Assembly: GCA_040830705.1 (NCBI GenBank)
Contig: JBFOME010000022.1
Coordinates: 1-64,000 of the forward strand
Length of the DNA: 64,000 nucleotides
From: Ruegeria_C sp040830705
Lineage (GTDB): Bacteria > Pseudomonadota > Alphaproteobacteria > Rhodobacterales > Rhodobacteraceae
Reading direction: 5' to 3'
Part shown: piece after piece, positions 17,234 to 25,874 of the stretch
Numbering within the stretch: position 1 is the first letter of the stretch
How the letters are laid out: every line of letters starts with the position of its first letter
Notes under the pieces: generated by a model
The model's input: the letters and a program-made list of their open reading frames with translations, nothing else
Told to the model about the DNA's origin: nothing
Database searches by the model: none
Made by a program: the position numbers and the translations under genes

Positions 17234-17599
17234 TCAGGCGAACTGCACGATTGCCGCCTCAAAATCTTCGCTACTTACCACCTTTGTATGGTGGCCTTTG
17301 CCGGTCAGGTCTTCCATGCGCCAGACATCGCCTTTGGCGATCTCTCGCATCTCTCCGTCGCTGGCTGTGACCTGTACGCACCCTTGCAGGCAGATCAGAA
17401 CCTGCGGGATCGGAGAGGGGTGCGTTGGCTCGTCCCAGCCCGCCTGAAGTCTTAGAAAGACAAAGGCCTGCGCGGTCTCGGGTTCCGAAATCAGGATATT
17501 CTGGGCTGGCGGTGCGAAGACCCTTTCAGAAAGATCGATCTGGACTTCGCGCCAATGGCTTTCGCCCTGTGCGTCGGAATAAAGATGATGGTATCGCAT
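17234..17599 (-). CDS. Cupin-domain protein
   Basis: A 121-residue single-domain protein with a cupin-like beta pattern: AFVFLRLQAGWDEPTHPSPIPQVLICLQGCVQVTASDGEMREIAKGDVWRMED has the shape of cupin motifs 1 and 2, with a single histidine in the first motif. Metal binding is therefore uncertain. It is the last gene of the minus-strand arm below the Rieske oxygenase, 72 bases after the carboxymuconolactone-decarboxylase-like gene. Function unknown; a small isomerase, lyase or sensor is possible. Confidence 0.7.
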   Translation of the reverse strand: MRYHHLYSDAQGESHWREVQIDLSERVFAPPAQNILISEPETAQAFVFLRLQAGWDEPTHPSPIPQVLICLQGCVQVTASDGEMREIAKGDVWRMEDLTGKGHHTKVVSSEDFEAAIVQFA

Positions 17600-17671
17600 G
17601 TTACGCTGCCGGGATTGCTTGTCTCACGACCAGCCTAGCGCCGCTCGTTGCAACCACCAAGCCTCTGGCGT

Positions 17672-18064
17672 TCAAAACTGACCGGCCTCTTCCAGAACCT
17701 TGCGCGCCACGCGGAAACATTCCAGCGATTGAGGGACGCCGCAATAGATGCCGACCACATGGATGATCGCGCGAATCTCTTCCTTGGTTACACCGTTGTT
17801 AAGGGCGCCCCGGCAGTGAATTTCCCATTCGTGCATTTTGCCAAGCGCCCCGATCATGGCCAGATTCATCATCGACCGTGTCTTTGGGTCGATCACATCA
17901 TCGCCCCAGCCGAACCCCCAGCACCACGCCGTCATCGCCTCCTGAAAAGGGCGGGTGAAGTCATCGGCTTTGGCCAGATTGTTTTCCACGTACTCGGCCC
18001 CAAGGGTTCCCTTTCGCTGCTCAAGCCCTTTCAGAAACAGGTCTTCGTTGAATGTATCCGCCAT
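17672..18064 (-). CDS. Carboxymuconolactone decarboxylase (CMD)-family protein
   Basis: A 130-residue all-helical protein with the CMD layout: TRPFQEAMTAWCWGFGWGDDVIDPKTRSMMNLAMIGALGKMHEWEIHCRGALNNGVTKEEIRAIIHVVGIYCGVP. It lacks the CxxC pair of AhpD-type peroxidases, so it is closer to the decarboxylase branch. The substrate is unknown. It follows the sulfotransferase-like gene by 13 bases and appears to belong to the Rieske-oxygenase operon. Confidence 0.82.
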   Translation of the reverse strand: MADTFNEDLFLKGLEQRKGTLGAEYVENNLAKADDFTRPFQEAMTAWCWGFGWGDDVIDPKTRSMMNLAMIGALGKMHEWEIHCRGALNNGVTKEEIRAIIHVVGIYCGVPQSLECFRVARKVLEEAGQF

Positions 18065-18077
18065 TTGTTGTCTCCCG

Positions 18078-18833
18078 TCAGGCCGCGTGTTTGTAGATCG
18101 TAACGCGATGTTTGTAGAGATGATCGTAGTGAGGTTTCATCCGACGGTGTACCTGCTTGACCCGATCTGGTGCGTCTTCGATGGAGATATACTTGCGCGG
18201 CTGCGGGGCGAGGCCGGTGGAGTTGGCCAAATTGGCATGAAACGAACCGCCGTCCCACCAGCTATGGGCTGACAGATCACCGCCTGCTTCCCAGTTCAAC
18301 GCATCCGGGATAAACGTTATCCCCATGAGATCGCAGAACTTTCGCGTCATCGCCACGGGATCTTCCAGCAGATCATCGCTGTCGATGACCGGAGGCGGAC
18401 GGCCATTGAGGGCCGTCAGAAGATCGAACAAGGCGCGCTGCTCGGGGAACCCTACCTCGCCTTCGGCGAAGTCGGGCCAACGCTTGTAGATCGAGGTTAT
18501 CGTTTTGGCAGGATCGCGGATCAGAAAGGCATGGGTGAAGTTCGACAGAAACTCCGCATCCCACATGTGACTGATATAGTGGGGAAAATCCTTGATGAAG
18601 ACAGGGCCCGTCCGGGCGCGGTCCTGGATGTCTTGCCAGACGCTTTCAAGGGTCAGGCCGGGTGTGGTCTTCTCGCCTGGTTTGAATCGATGCCATAAAG
18701 GCGCTTCACCTTGGTACCAGGCCTCGCCAAAGGGCTCATGCAAACAGTCCAGATCGCCGCGCTGGCGCATCATCCATTCAAATGCGGTCGAGGTGGAGCG
18801 CGGGATGGCCCATAAAGCTATGATCTTATGCAT
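18078..18833 (-). CDS. Sulfotransferase-family protein
   Basis: A 251-residue protein with the P-loop-like start of sulfotransferases, ALWAIPRSTSTAFEWMM (residues 6-22), a PAPS-side arginine/serine segment THAFLIRDPAKTITSIYKRWPDF (about 115-137) and DSDDLLEDPVAMTRKFCDLMGI. Such proteins are common in roseobacters and are often annotated only as family members; the acceptor is unknown. It overlaps the upstream Asp/Glu-racemase-like gene by eight bases. A sulfotransferase inside a catabolic operon is unexpected and the real reaction could differ. Confidence 0.75.
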   Translation of the reverse strand: MHKIIALWAIPRSTSTAFEWMMRQRGDLDCLHEPFGEAWYQGEAPLWHRFKPGEKTTPGLTLESVWQDIQDRARTGPVFIKDFPHYISHMWDAEFLSNFTHAFLIRDPAKTITSIYKRWPDFAEGEVGFPEQRALFDLLTALNGRPPPVIDSDDLLEDPVAMTRKFCDLMGITFIPDALNWEAGGDLSAHSWWDGGSFHANLANSTGLAPQPRKYISIEDAPDRVKQVHRRMKPHYDHLYKHRVTIYKHAA

Positions 18834-19650
18834 TGAGACACCTCATCAACGCGCCGGGTTGGTGCAGTGGCACGACGCCGAGCGATTTGAAGATGCGCCA
18901 ATAGAGCGCGATGTCGTGGCCAATCACCGGTTTTCCAAGCGCCGCTTCAAGCTGGTCGACAAGATGGATGGGACGCTGTGGCAGGCCTTCCGGTCCGGTC
19001 CGGAAATTGCACATGCCGTTGATCAGGATCGCATCGGCATCGGGCGCTTGTTCGGCAACATATTCAAAGCTTTTCAACGCCAGATCGCCTTCGAACACCC
19101 AGCGACAGGTATTGATCTCGTCCTGCGAGGCGAACCAGCCCTGATCGTGAAAATTGCCCGCATAAAGCACATCGAACCCGGCCTCGCGTAAAAACCCGAC
19201 GGTTCCCTGCCACCAGTCCGGCCAGTGATAGGAGGCGTTCAGGGCGACCTTTTCAACATTCATCTCGCGCAAAGCCTCGACCATGGCATATCCGGCCATG
19301 TGGAACCGAGTGCCGTAGGTATCAGATAGCGCTTCGCAATGGTTGCGAATGCCCTCGACACCCAACCCGCTGGCATGGACCCAGTTCGAGCCGACCTGAC
19401 CGCACACATCAACGCCGTTGCGGCCCATGCAGTGGACGAACTCTTCCATCATACCGAAATTCTGTTTCCGCTGATCCAGCCCATGCGCGTAATCCGGCAC
19501 ATGCAGCATCCAGCCATGTACACCAAGGCTGTCGGGGCTGAGACGCAGAAAATCGGACGGAGCCGCGTCATAGTCAAAAGGCGGGCAGGTGAACCCGACC
19601 TGATGGGGAAAGAGCTTGTGCTCTGGCCGCCATTCGCCGGGCATCAGCAT
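18826..19650 (-). CDS. Asp/Glu racemase-superfamily protein (maleate isomerase / arylmalonate decarboxylase-like)
   Basis: A 274-residue protein resembling the racemase fold used by maleate cis-trans isomerase and arylmalonate decarboxylase. The second-half cysteine is present (AILINGMCNFRT, Cys214), followed by GKPVIGHDIALYWRIFKSLG, which matches the conserved end of these enzymes. In the first half GSNWVHASG stands where two-cysteine members have their first catalytic cysteine. With one cysteine it is more like decarboxylases of the group. It is 73 bases after the Rieske gene, across a palindrome array. Confidence 0.68.
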   Translation of the reverse strand: MLMPGEWRPEHKLFPHQVGFTCPPFDYDAAPSDFLRLSPDSLGVHGWMLHVPDYAHGLDQRKQNFGMMEEFVHCMGRNGVDVCGQVGSNWVHASGLGVEGIRNHCEALSDTYGTRFHMAGYAMVEALREMNVEKVALNASYHWPDWWQGTVGFLREAGFDVLYAGNFHDQGWFASQDEINTCRWVFEGDLALKSFEYVAEQAPDADAILINGMCNFRTGPEGLPQRPIHLVDQLEAALGKPVIGHDIALYWRIFKSLGVVPLHQPGALMRCLNA

Positions 19651-19673
19651 GGGTTTCGCCCTCCGGATCGGGG

Positions 19674-19718
19674 CAAGAAAATTCGAGTTTTCTTGTCAAA
19701 TTTCTTCCAAGAAATTTG
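19674..19718. repeat. Two 22-base palindromes, AT-rich variants of the hairpin family
   Basis: 19674-19695 (CAAG...CTTG, stem core AAA/TTT) and 19697-19718 (CAAA...TTTG, stem core TTT/AAA) keep the 22-base length and central TT-NN-AA pattern of the other loci, although the stem is built of different bases. They lie 3' of the Rieske gene (stop at 19724), in the 73-base gap before the next minus-strand gene. Confidence 0.72.
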
Positions 19719-19723
19719 CCCGC

Positions 19724-20815
19724 TCATGGATCGACCGCCTCACGCATCCATCGCTGAAGGGCGGCAATCGAATGCTCGGACATCACCCCGCATTTGGGAT
19801 CCAGCACCAGCGGACCGGGCCGGTAGCCGCGGGATTTCAGCCCGCGATGCACGGATTCGACCAGATGAATGTCCTCTTCCACGGTTGTCTCGCGGTCCTG
19901 CACTGCCAATTGCCGGATCATCGCGCTGTCCGATCCGCCCTCGGTATACCAGCCGCGCCAAACGGTGCAGTGATCAACGCCGCGCGCGCGCCAGTGGTAT
20001 GTATTCAGAACATTCCCCGGATAGACCTGGAACGAGAACATCGGCCACAGGAACCAGCTGCGGTACTCGCCCGCGTGCGCGTTGGCGCTTAGGTCCACTG
20101 GATAAGACATCGCATCAAGGCTCTGGCATTCGGTCGTGTGGCGCAGGACATAACCTTGTTCGAGCGGCTGGATGTCATAGGTGTCGGGTTTGACGACACC
20201 GGTGGAAAATGTCGGATGGTTTATCGCGCAGTGATAGCATTCCGAGTAGTTCTCGATGCTGACCTTCCAATTGCAGTTTTCCGGGACCTCGACCCAGTCG
20301 AGTGGTGCCAGATCATCGATCTGGGGCACATAGGCGCGCAGTTCTTCACGAACGCCGGGATACCACTCGTCCATTGAGGCGGCATCGTCGTCGAGATTGA
20401 TGAAGATGAACCCGTTGAACAATTCAGTCCGCACCTGTGTCAGGCAGATTGCGCTGCGGTCGAAGCCGGGAACAGATTTGATGTTCGGTCCGGCGCGCAA
20501 AGTGCCTGTCAGTTCATAGGTCCAGGAGTGATAGGGGCAGACGACCACACGGGTATTGCCTGCGCCCGTGACCATTTCATGCGCGCGGTGCTGGCAGACA
20601 TTGTAGAAGGTACGGATCTCGCCATCGCGGCCGCGGATGCAAAAGAGGTTCTGACCGGCGATCTCGAAAGCGAAATAGTCGCCCGCCTCGCGCACCTGAC
20701 TTTCATGGCCGGCGAACTGCCATGTCTGGGACAGTAGCCCTGAAAGCTCACGTGCATAGATATCGGGGTCGGTGTAATAACGCGCATCCAGCGAGTGGGT
20801 TAGGGGGGCGTTCAA
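19724..20815 (-). CDS. Rieske non-heme iron oxygenase, alpha subunit (betaine/carnitine demethylase-like)
   Basis: A 363-residue ring-hydroxylating-type oxygenase. The Rieske cluster ligands are CQHRAHE and CPYHSWTY (CxH then CxxH), and the mononuclear iron site is in ENYSECYHCAINHP. Its length and its pairing with a dimethylglycine-dehydrogenase-like gene fit the group that demethylates glycine betaine, proline betaine or carnitine. The frame is open to 21145, but similarity begins at LNAPLTHSLDARYY; the TTG at 20815 follows GGAGGAG, so a TTG start is chosen. It overlaps the end of the rpiR gene by four bases. No dedicated reductase gene is adjacent. Confidence 0.85.
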   Translation of the reverse strand: MNAPLTHSLDARYYTDPDIYARELSGLLSQTWQFAGHESQVREAGDYFAFEIAGQNLFCIRGRDGEIRTFYNVCQHRAHEMVTGAGNTRVVVCPYHSWTYELTGTLRAGPNIKSVPGFDRSAICLTQVRTELFNGFIFINLDDDAASMDEWYPGVREELRAYVPQIDDLAPLDWVEVPENCNWKVSIENYSECYHCAINHPTFSTGVVKPDTYDIQPLEQGYVLRHTTECQSLDAMSYPVDLSANAHAGEYRSWFLWPMFSFQVYPGNVLNTYHWRARGVDHCTVWRGWYTEGGSDSAMIRQLAVQDRETTVEEDIHLVESVHRGLKSRGYRPGPLVLDPKCGVMSEHSIAALQRWMREAVDP

Positions 20816-21699
20816 TCTGGCTCCTCCGCGTAGATGCCAAGTGTATGGCGACGTTTGTGAAACCGCTCGACCCGGTCCACGATCTCGTCGCTGCTGACTG
20901 CGATCACGAAAGACAGCAGGGTCTCCAGCAGGGCGATGGTTGAGACCGAGGAGGGGAAGAATTGCGGGGTGTCGGCCGCCACGACAAAACCGTGATCGGC
21001 GCTCAGGATGATGGGGCTGGCCGGGCTGTCGGACAGGGCGACGACGGTCACGCCCTGTTCGCGGGCTAGTTTCACCGCCTCGATCACCTCGCTGCGGTAT
21101 GGCTTGCAGGTCATTGCGATCAGCACGTCCTGATCGTCGGCCCAAGCCAGATCGTCCACCGGGGTCGAGCCGGGACGGGGGATGGCGTGAAACTGCTTCA
21201 TGCCCGTAGAGGCAAGATAGGTAAAATTGCGGGCATTGGCGTTGTTGACGCCCACGCCCAGCGTGAAAACCTGACGGCAGTTCCAGACCGCCTCTGCCGC
21301 CGCCTGCAACCGGGCCGCGTCGATGCCCGCAAACGTGTCTTCGATGTTGCGGATCGTCGCGCCGATCATGTCAGCGTAAAGTCCGCCGAGCTCGCCGGAC
21401 TTGCCGATTTCCTGCAGCCAGCGCGCGCGGTCTGGGAAGGACGCCGCGCCGCGGCGAATGGCCTCGCGGAAGGGCGCCCGGAAATCCTCATAGCCCTCGA
21501 ACCCCACTTGGCGTGCCATGCGGACGAAGGTGTTGGGCTTGACCTTTGCGGCCTCAGCAATCTCGCGCACGGTCGACACGCCCACTTCGGTGGGGTTCTC
21601 CAGCACATAACGCGCGGCTTTCTGCGCCTCCGGCGTCAGGGCGTCCCATTCGTCGGTCAGGCGGTCAAGCACTGGTGATGATACATTTGTGTCATTCAT
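20812..21699 (-). CDS. RpiR-family transcriptional regulator (HTH plus SIS domain)
   Basis: A 295-residue regulator. The N-terminal HTH_6 domain covers about residues 10-80, including STVREIAEAAKVKPNTFVRMARQVGFEGYEDFR. The C-terminal SIS domain covers about 130-260, with VFTLGVGVNNANARNFTYLASTG and VLIAMTCKPYRSEVIEAVKLAREQGVTVVALSDSPASP. SIS domains bind sugar phosphates or other small ligands. The open frame extends to 21825 but the ATG at 21699 begins the family-like sequence. It is divergent from the DMGDH-like gene; direct repeats at 21677 and 21707 may be its sites. Confidence 0.9.
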   Translation of the reverse strand: MNDTNVSSPVLDRLTDEWDALTPEAQKAARYVLENPTEVGVSTVREIAEAAKVKPNTFVRMARQVGFEGYEDFRAPFREAIRRGAASFPDRARWLQEIGKSGELGGLYADMIGATIRNIEDTFAGIDAARLQAAAEAVWNCRQVFTLGVGVNNANARNFTYLASTGMKQFHAIPRPGSTPVDDLAWADDQDVLIAMTCKPYRSEVIEAVKLAREQGVTVVALSDSPASPIILSADHGFVVAADTPQFFPSSVSTIALLETLLSFVIAVSSDEIVDRVERFHKRRHTLGIYAEEPD

Positions 21700-21721
21700 G
21701 ATTGACGATGGTACATATGTG
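21677..21721. promoter_or_regulatory. Direct repeats at the rpiR divergent promoter (candidate RpiR operator)
   Basis: GATGATACATTTGTG at 21677-21691 and GATGGTACATATGTG at 21707-21721 differ at two of 15 positions and are exactly 30 bases apart, about three helical turns. They flank the rpiR start codon and lie upstream of the DMGDH-like gene (start 21767). Paired sites on one face of the helix next to a regulator suggest an operator. Confidence 0.5.
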
Positions 21722-21766
21722 GAATTAGCCTGTCGAGCAGAAACGACTCGGGAAGTGGATTTTGTG

Positions 21767-24220
21767 ATGTCGGATGCGAAACTGCCCAGCCAAGCCCGCG
21801 TGGTCATCGTTGGCGGCGGGGTCATGGGAGTGGGGCTCGCCTATCACCTCGCGCATGAGGGCTGGACGGATGTGGTTCTGCTGGAAAAGGCGGAGCTGAC
21901 CAGCGGCAGCACTTGGCATGCGGCCGGGCAGATCACCCATTCGACCAGTTCCTTCGGGCTGGGCAAATGCGTGGACTACAATATCGGGCTTTATTCCGGC
22001 GCGCTGGAGGCCGAGACTGGCCAGGCGGTGACATGGCATGGCTGCGGCTCGTTCCGGCTGGCCTATACAGAGGACGAGATGGACTGGCTGCGCCACACGC
22101 TGTCAGTGGGCCGCTCGCTGGGCTTCAACATCGAACTGGTCGGGCCCGAGCGGGTGCGTGAACTACATCCGTTCTACAATCTCGAAGGGGTTCTGGGTGC
22201 GCTCCATACCCCCGATGACGGGCATGTTGACCCGACCAATGTGACGATGGCGATGGCGGCGGGCGCGCGGGCGCTGGGCGCGCGGATCGTTCGGCGCTGC
22301 AGGGCGACGAATATCACGCAGGCCGACAATGGCGAATGGGTGGTCGAGACCGAAAAGGGTACCATCACCTGCGAACATGTAGTGAATGCGGGCGGCACCT
22401 ATGCGCGGCAGATGGGTGAATGGTCGGGCTTGCAGCTGCCGATGACCTCGATGACGCACCATTACTTCGTGACCGAACCGGTGCCGGAGTTCGAGGCCCT
22501 CGACAAGGAACTGCCGGTGATCCGCGATGATCACAAGGTTTCGGGCTATATCCGGATGGAGCAAAAACGCGGCCTGATCGGGATCTACGAAAAGGCAAAC
22601 GCAAACTCTGTCTGGCATGACCATTGCCCTTGGGAGTATGAGAACTGGTTGTTTGACGCCGATTACGACCGGGTCATGCCGTGGCTTGAGGAAAGCCTGA
22701 ACCGGATGCCGATCTTCTCCGAGTTGGGGATTTCGCGCGATGTTCACGGCGCGATCAGCCATCCGCCGGATGGCAACCCGCTGATCGGTCCCGCTCCGGG
22801 GGTGCGCAACTATTGGTGCTGTTGCGGGACCCAGATCGGCATTGGCTGGGGCCCGGGCCTGACGCGTGAACTGGCGCGCTGGATGGTACATGGTGCGGCG
22901 GATATCTCGATGCGCGACTACGATCCTCGCCGCTTTGGCGGATACGCCACGAAAGACTGGCAGGTCATCAAGGCGCATGAGGACTACAAGCTGCGCCACG
23001 AAATTCCATTCCCGCATTTCAACCGCTTGCAGGGTCGTCCGGTCAAGCCGTCGCCGTTGTATGAGCGGCTGAAGGAAAAGGGCGCGGTTTATGAAGAGGT
23101 CTACGGCCACGAGCGCCCGCGCTGGTTCGCCAGAAATGGTGTGGCGCAGCAGGACCACTATTCGTTCAAGCGCAACGTTGTGCACGATCTCGTCGGGGCC
23201 GAGTGCCAGGCTGTACGCGAGCGGGTGGGGATCATGGACATCTCGGCCTTTACCAAGGTCGAAGTGTCCGGGCGCGGTGCCGAGGCATTGCTGGATCGTC
23301 TGGTTGCGAACCGCTTGCCGCAGAAAGTGGGCGGCATTGCCCTGACCCATATGCTGAACCGACGGGGTCGGATTGAGCTGGAAACCACCATCGTGAAGTT
23401 GGACGAAGACCGCTACTATCTGGTCTGTGCTGCCTTCTTCGAGCAGCGTCTGCTGGATCACCTGAACCAACACCGCTCCGAGGAAGAGGTGGAGATTACC
23501 CTGCGCTCGGATACCTGGTCGGCCCTGGCCCTGAACGGCCCCAAATCAAGAGATGTCCTGTCCGCATGCACTGATGCGGATCTGAGCAATTCCGGTTTCA
23601 AATGGCTCACCGCGCAACAGATCGATGTGGCTGGCCACAAGCTCTGGGCGTTTCGCATGTCTTACGCGGGTGAGTTGGGCTGGGAGTTGCACATCCCCCG
23701 CGAAAACGCGCTGGCGGTTTATCAGGCGCTTTGGACCGCCGGAGAGGCACACGGTATCGCGGATTATGGGTCTTTCGCCATGAACGCACTGCGGATGGAG
23801 AAGGGCTTCAAAGGGGCGGGTGAATTGACCAATGAGGTCACTTTGGCCGAGGCAGACGTCTTGCGCTTTGCTCGCACAGACAAGGATTATCTGGGCAGGG
23901 ACAAGACACTTGACCCCGAACTGCGCTGGGTCTGCGCCTATCTTGAGGTCGAGCCGGATGGCGTCGAGGACGGGCATGGTGGCGAGGCCGTGCTGCTGGG
24001 GGGACGGGTCGTGGGGTCAACCGCATCGGTCGCCTTTGGTCATAGCGTAGGCAAGATCCTGACCTTCGCCTTTGTCAAACCGCATGCCAATGTTCCGGGC
24101 ACCGAGGTCGAGGTCGTTATCGCCGGCGAGCCACGCAAAGGCCGTGTTCTGGGAGAGCCCGCCTATGATCCAGAAAGCCTGCGTCCGCGAATGGATGCCG
24201 CCATGGAGGCCGCAGAATGA
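21767..24220 (+). CDS. Dimethylglycine/sarcosine dehydrogenase-like flavoprotein with GcvT domain
   Basis: An 817-residue protein. Residues 11-40 are an FAD-binding Rossmann unit (VVIVGGGVMGVGLAYHLAHEGW), and GSTWHAAGQ has His51 at the place where dimethylglycine dehydrogenases attach FAD covalently. An FAD oxidoreductase central region follows, and from about residue 440 a folate-binding GcvT domain (VGIMDISAFTKVEVSG, FRMSYAGELGWELHIP, GSFAMNALRMEKGFKGAGELTNE). The family removes N-methyl groups and passes them to tetrahydrofolate. The open frame begins at 21689; the ATG at 21767 is preferred, GTG at 21764 possible. The next gene overlaps by four bases. Confidence 0.88.
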   Translation: MSDAKLPSQARVVIVGGGVMGVGLAYHLAHEGWTDVVLLEKAELTSGSTWHAAGQITHSTSSFGLGKCVDYNIGLYSGALEAETGQAVTWHGCGSFRLAYTEDEMDWLRHTLSVGRSLGFNIELVGPERVRELHPFYNLEGVLGALHTPDDGHVDPTNVTMAMAAGARALGARIVRRCRATNITQADNGEWVVETEKGTITCEHVVNAGGTYARQMGEWSGLQLPMTSMTHHYFVTEPVPEFEALDKELPVIRDDHKVSGYIRMEQKRGLIGIYEKANANSVWHDHCPWEYENWLFDADYDRVMPWLEESLNRMPIFSELGISRDVHGAISHPPDGNPLIGPAPGVRNYWCCCGTQIGIGWGPGLTRELARWMVHGAADISMRDYDPRRFGGYATKDWQVIKAHEDYKLRHEIPFPHFNRLQGRPVKPSPLYERLKEKGAVYEEVYGHERPRWFARNGVAQQDHYSFKRNVVHDLVGAECQAVRERVGIMDISAFTKVEVSGRGAEALLDRLVANRLPQKVGGIALTHMLNRRGRIELETTIVKLDEDRYYLVCAAFFEQRLLDHLNQHRSEEEVEITLRSDTWSALALNGPKSRDVLSACTDADLSNSGFKWLTAQQIDVAGHKLWAFRMSYAGELGWELHIPRENALAVYQALWTAGEAHGIADYGSFAMNALRMEKGFKGAGELTNEVTLAEADVLRFARTDKDYLGRDKTLDPELRWVCAYLEVEPDGVEDGHGGEAVLLGGRVVGSTASVAFGHSVGKILTFAFVKPHANVPGTEVEVVIAGEPRKGRVLGEPAYDPESLRPRMDAAMEAAE

Positions 24221-25299
24221 GTATCTCTCCGACGATGAAGGCCATGGTGCTGACCGGGCATGGCGACATGGACAAATACGAATGGCACGAAGACTGGCCG
24301 ACACCCCGCGCCGGTCGGATGGAGGTTGTCATCAAGGTCGGGGCCTGCGGGTTGAACAACACCGATGTGAACACGCGAACCGGCTGGTACTCAAAAGCCG
24401 TTGATGAGGCCACGACCGGCGGTGCCTATTCAGAGGTCGACGATGAAGACAGCACCTGGGGCGGCGCTCCGCTGACCTTCCCGCGCATCCAGGGCGCGGA
24501 TGCGGTCGGCACTGTGGTCGAAATCGGCGCAGATGTTGATCCGGGCATGATTGGCAAACGTGTCATCGTGGCCGGATGGCTGCGCGACTGGGACGATCCG
24601 ATGAACCGGGACAAGGCGGGGTATTTCGGGTCGGAATGTGATGGCGGCTTTGCGGAATACACCAAGGCGGATGTGCGGGGTATCGCTCCGATCGTCTCTG
24701 ATCTGAGCGACGCGGAACTTGCGACGTTCAGTTGCTCTTATGTGACCGCCGAAGGGATGCTGGACCGGGCCGGTGTTGGCGCAGGTGATACGGTGCTGAT
24801 CCCGGGTGCATCGGGCGGCGTCGGTGGCGCCTTGATCCAGCTCTCGAAGCTGCGCGGCGCTCGGGTGATCGCCATGGCATCGGAAACCAAACATGAGGAC
24901 GTCGCGCAGCTTGGCCCCGACCGCATCCTGCCCCGCAGCCCCGAAGACCTGCGGGCAGCCTTGAAGGGCGAGAAGATCACCGTCGTCGCGGATGTGGTGG
25001 GCGGGGCGATGTGGCCCAAACTGATCGATATGCTCGCGCGCGGCGGGCGCTATACCTGTTCGGGTGCGATCGCCGGGCCGATGGTCGCGTTCGACCTGCG
25101 CACCTTTTACCTGCGCGATCTGACGTTCACCGGCTCTACGGTGAACACGCCAGAGAATTTCTTCGATGTCGTGAAGTACATAGAAGATGGCAAGATCAGG
25201 CCAGCCTTGGCCGCCACATACCCATTATCTGAACTGCGTGAGGCCCAGCAGGCCTTTATCGAAAAGACGCATACCGGCAACATCGTGGTGATCCCGTGA
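24217..25299 (+). CDS. Zinc-type alcohol dehydrogenase / quinone oxidoreductase-like protein (MDR superfamily)
   Basis: A 360-residue medium-chain dehydrogenase/reductase. GroES-like N-terminal part with VVIKVGACGLNNTDVNTRTG and FPRIQGADAVGTVVEIG; cofactor domain with VLIPGASGGVGGALIQLSKLRGARVIAMAS (about residues 191-220). CGLNNTDVN, with Asn in place of the usual catalytic-zinc histidine, suggests a zinc-free reductase. AcuI-type acryloyl-CoA reductases belong to the same superfamily, which is tempting next to dddQ, but sequence alone does not establish that. It overlaps the neighbours on both sides by four bases. Confidence 0.82.
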   Translation: MSISPTMKAMVLTGHGDMDKYEWHEDWPTPRAGRMEVVIKVGACGLNNTDVNTRTGWYSKAVDEATTGGAYSEVDDEDSTWGGAPLTFPRIQGADAVGTVVEIGADVDPGMIGKRVIVAGWLRDWDDPMNRDKAGYFGSECDGGFAEYTKADVRGIAPIVSDLSDAELATFSCSYVTAEGMLDRAGVGAGDTVLIPGASGGVGGALIQLSKLRGARVIAMASETKHEDVAQLGPDRILPRSPEDLRAALKGEKITVVADVVGGAMWPKLIDMLARGGRYTCSGAIAGPMVAFDLRTFYLRDLTFTGSTVNTPENFFDVVKYIEDGKIRPALAATYPLSELREAQQAFIEKTHTGNIVVIP

Positions 25300-25874
25300 C
25301 CCTTGAAGACGTTCTTGAAGCAGCGCGGCTACTGCATCAGTCGCACCCTGACCTTGCGGAGTTCGGGGCATGGCCGACCGACCTGACACCGTCGGACTTG
25401 CAACCCCACTCCCTTCCGGCGACCGATCTGGTCGCCGGGTTCAAACTTGATGGCGTGCCGCAGACACAAGGGCTGATCGACGCGGTCCGCGCGACGGCAC
25501 ATCTGGCCGCATGGAAACAGACCTACACTGCAGACGAGGTCGGGGCCGAATTCCTGAGCCGCTACGGGTATTATGAACTGTTCGGTCCCACGGGGCATTT
25601 CCATTCCAATCAGTTGCGCGGCTATGTGGGTTATTGGGGCTCAGGCCTAACGTATGACTGGCACAGCCATCAGGCCGAAGAGATTTACCTGACACTTGCC
25701 GGTGGGGCGGATTTCCGGATCGCGGGCAATCAGGCTCGTGTCGGTCCAGGCCAGACGCGGGCCCATACAAGCTGGCAGAGCCACGCGATGGCGACCACAG
25801 ATCAACCCATCCTGACCTTCGTGCTCTGGCGTGGCGAGGGGATGGCGGATCTGCCCCGAATGGATGCCGCATGA
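25296..25874 (+). CDS. dddQ: DddQ-type dimethylsulfoniopropionate (DMSP) lyase, cupin fold
   Basis: A 192-residue cupin protein. Motif 1, YDWHSHQAEEIYLTLAGGADF, supplies Tyr120, His123, His125, Glu129 and Tyr131. Motif 2 supplies His163 (WQSHAMA), and Trp178 follows. Both the identity and the numbering agree with the residues I recall for structurally studied DddQ (metal ligands His125, Glu129, His163 and catalytic Tyr131). DddQ splits DMSP into dimethyl sulfide and acrylate. It lies inside an operon by 4-base overlaps on both sides. The surrounding demethylase and epimerase genes leave open that its natural substrate is a DMSP-like betaine. Confidence 0.82.
   Translation: MTLEDVLEAARLLHQSHPDLAEFGAWPTDLTPSDLQPHSLPATDLVAGFKLDGVPQTQGLIDAVRATAHLAAWKQTYTADEVGAEFLSRYGYYELFGPTGHFHSNQLRGYVGYWGSGLTYDWHSHQAEEIYLTLAGGADFRIAGNQARVGPGQTRAHTSWQSHAMATTDQPILTFVLWRGEGMADLPRMDAA

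Noticed and set aside
20816..21145. N-terminal extension of the Rieske oxygenase frame
   Set aside because: The 110 extra residues are arginine- and proline-rich antiphase translation of the rpiR gene; family similarity and a ribosome site begin at 20815.
22163..23473. 436-residue minus-strand open frame inside the DMGDH-like gene
   Set aside because: Antisense shadow of a strongly supported coding gene with no recognisable domain.
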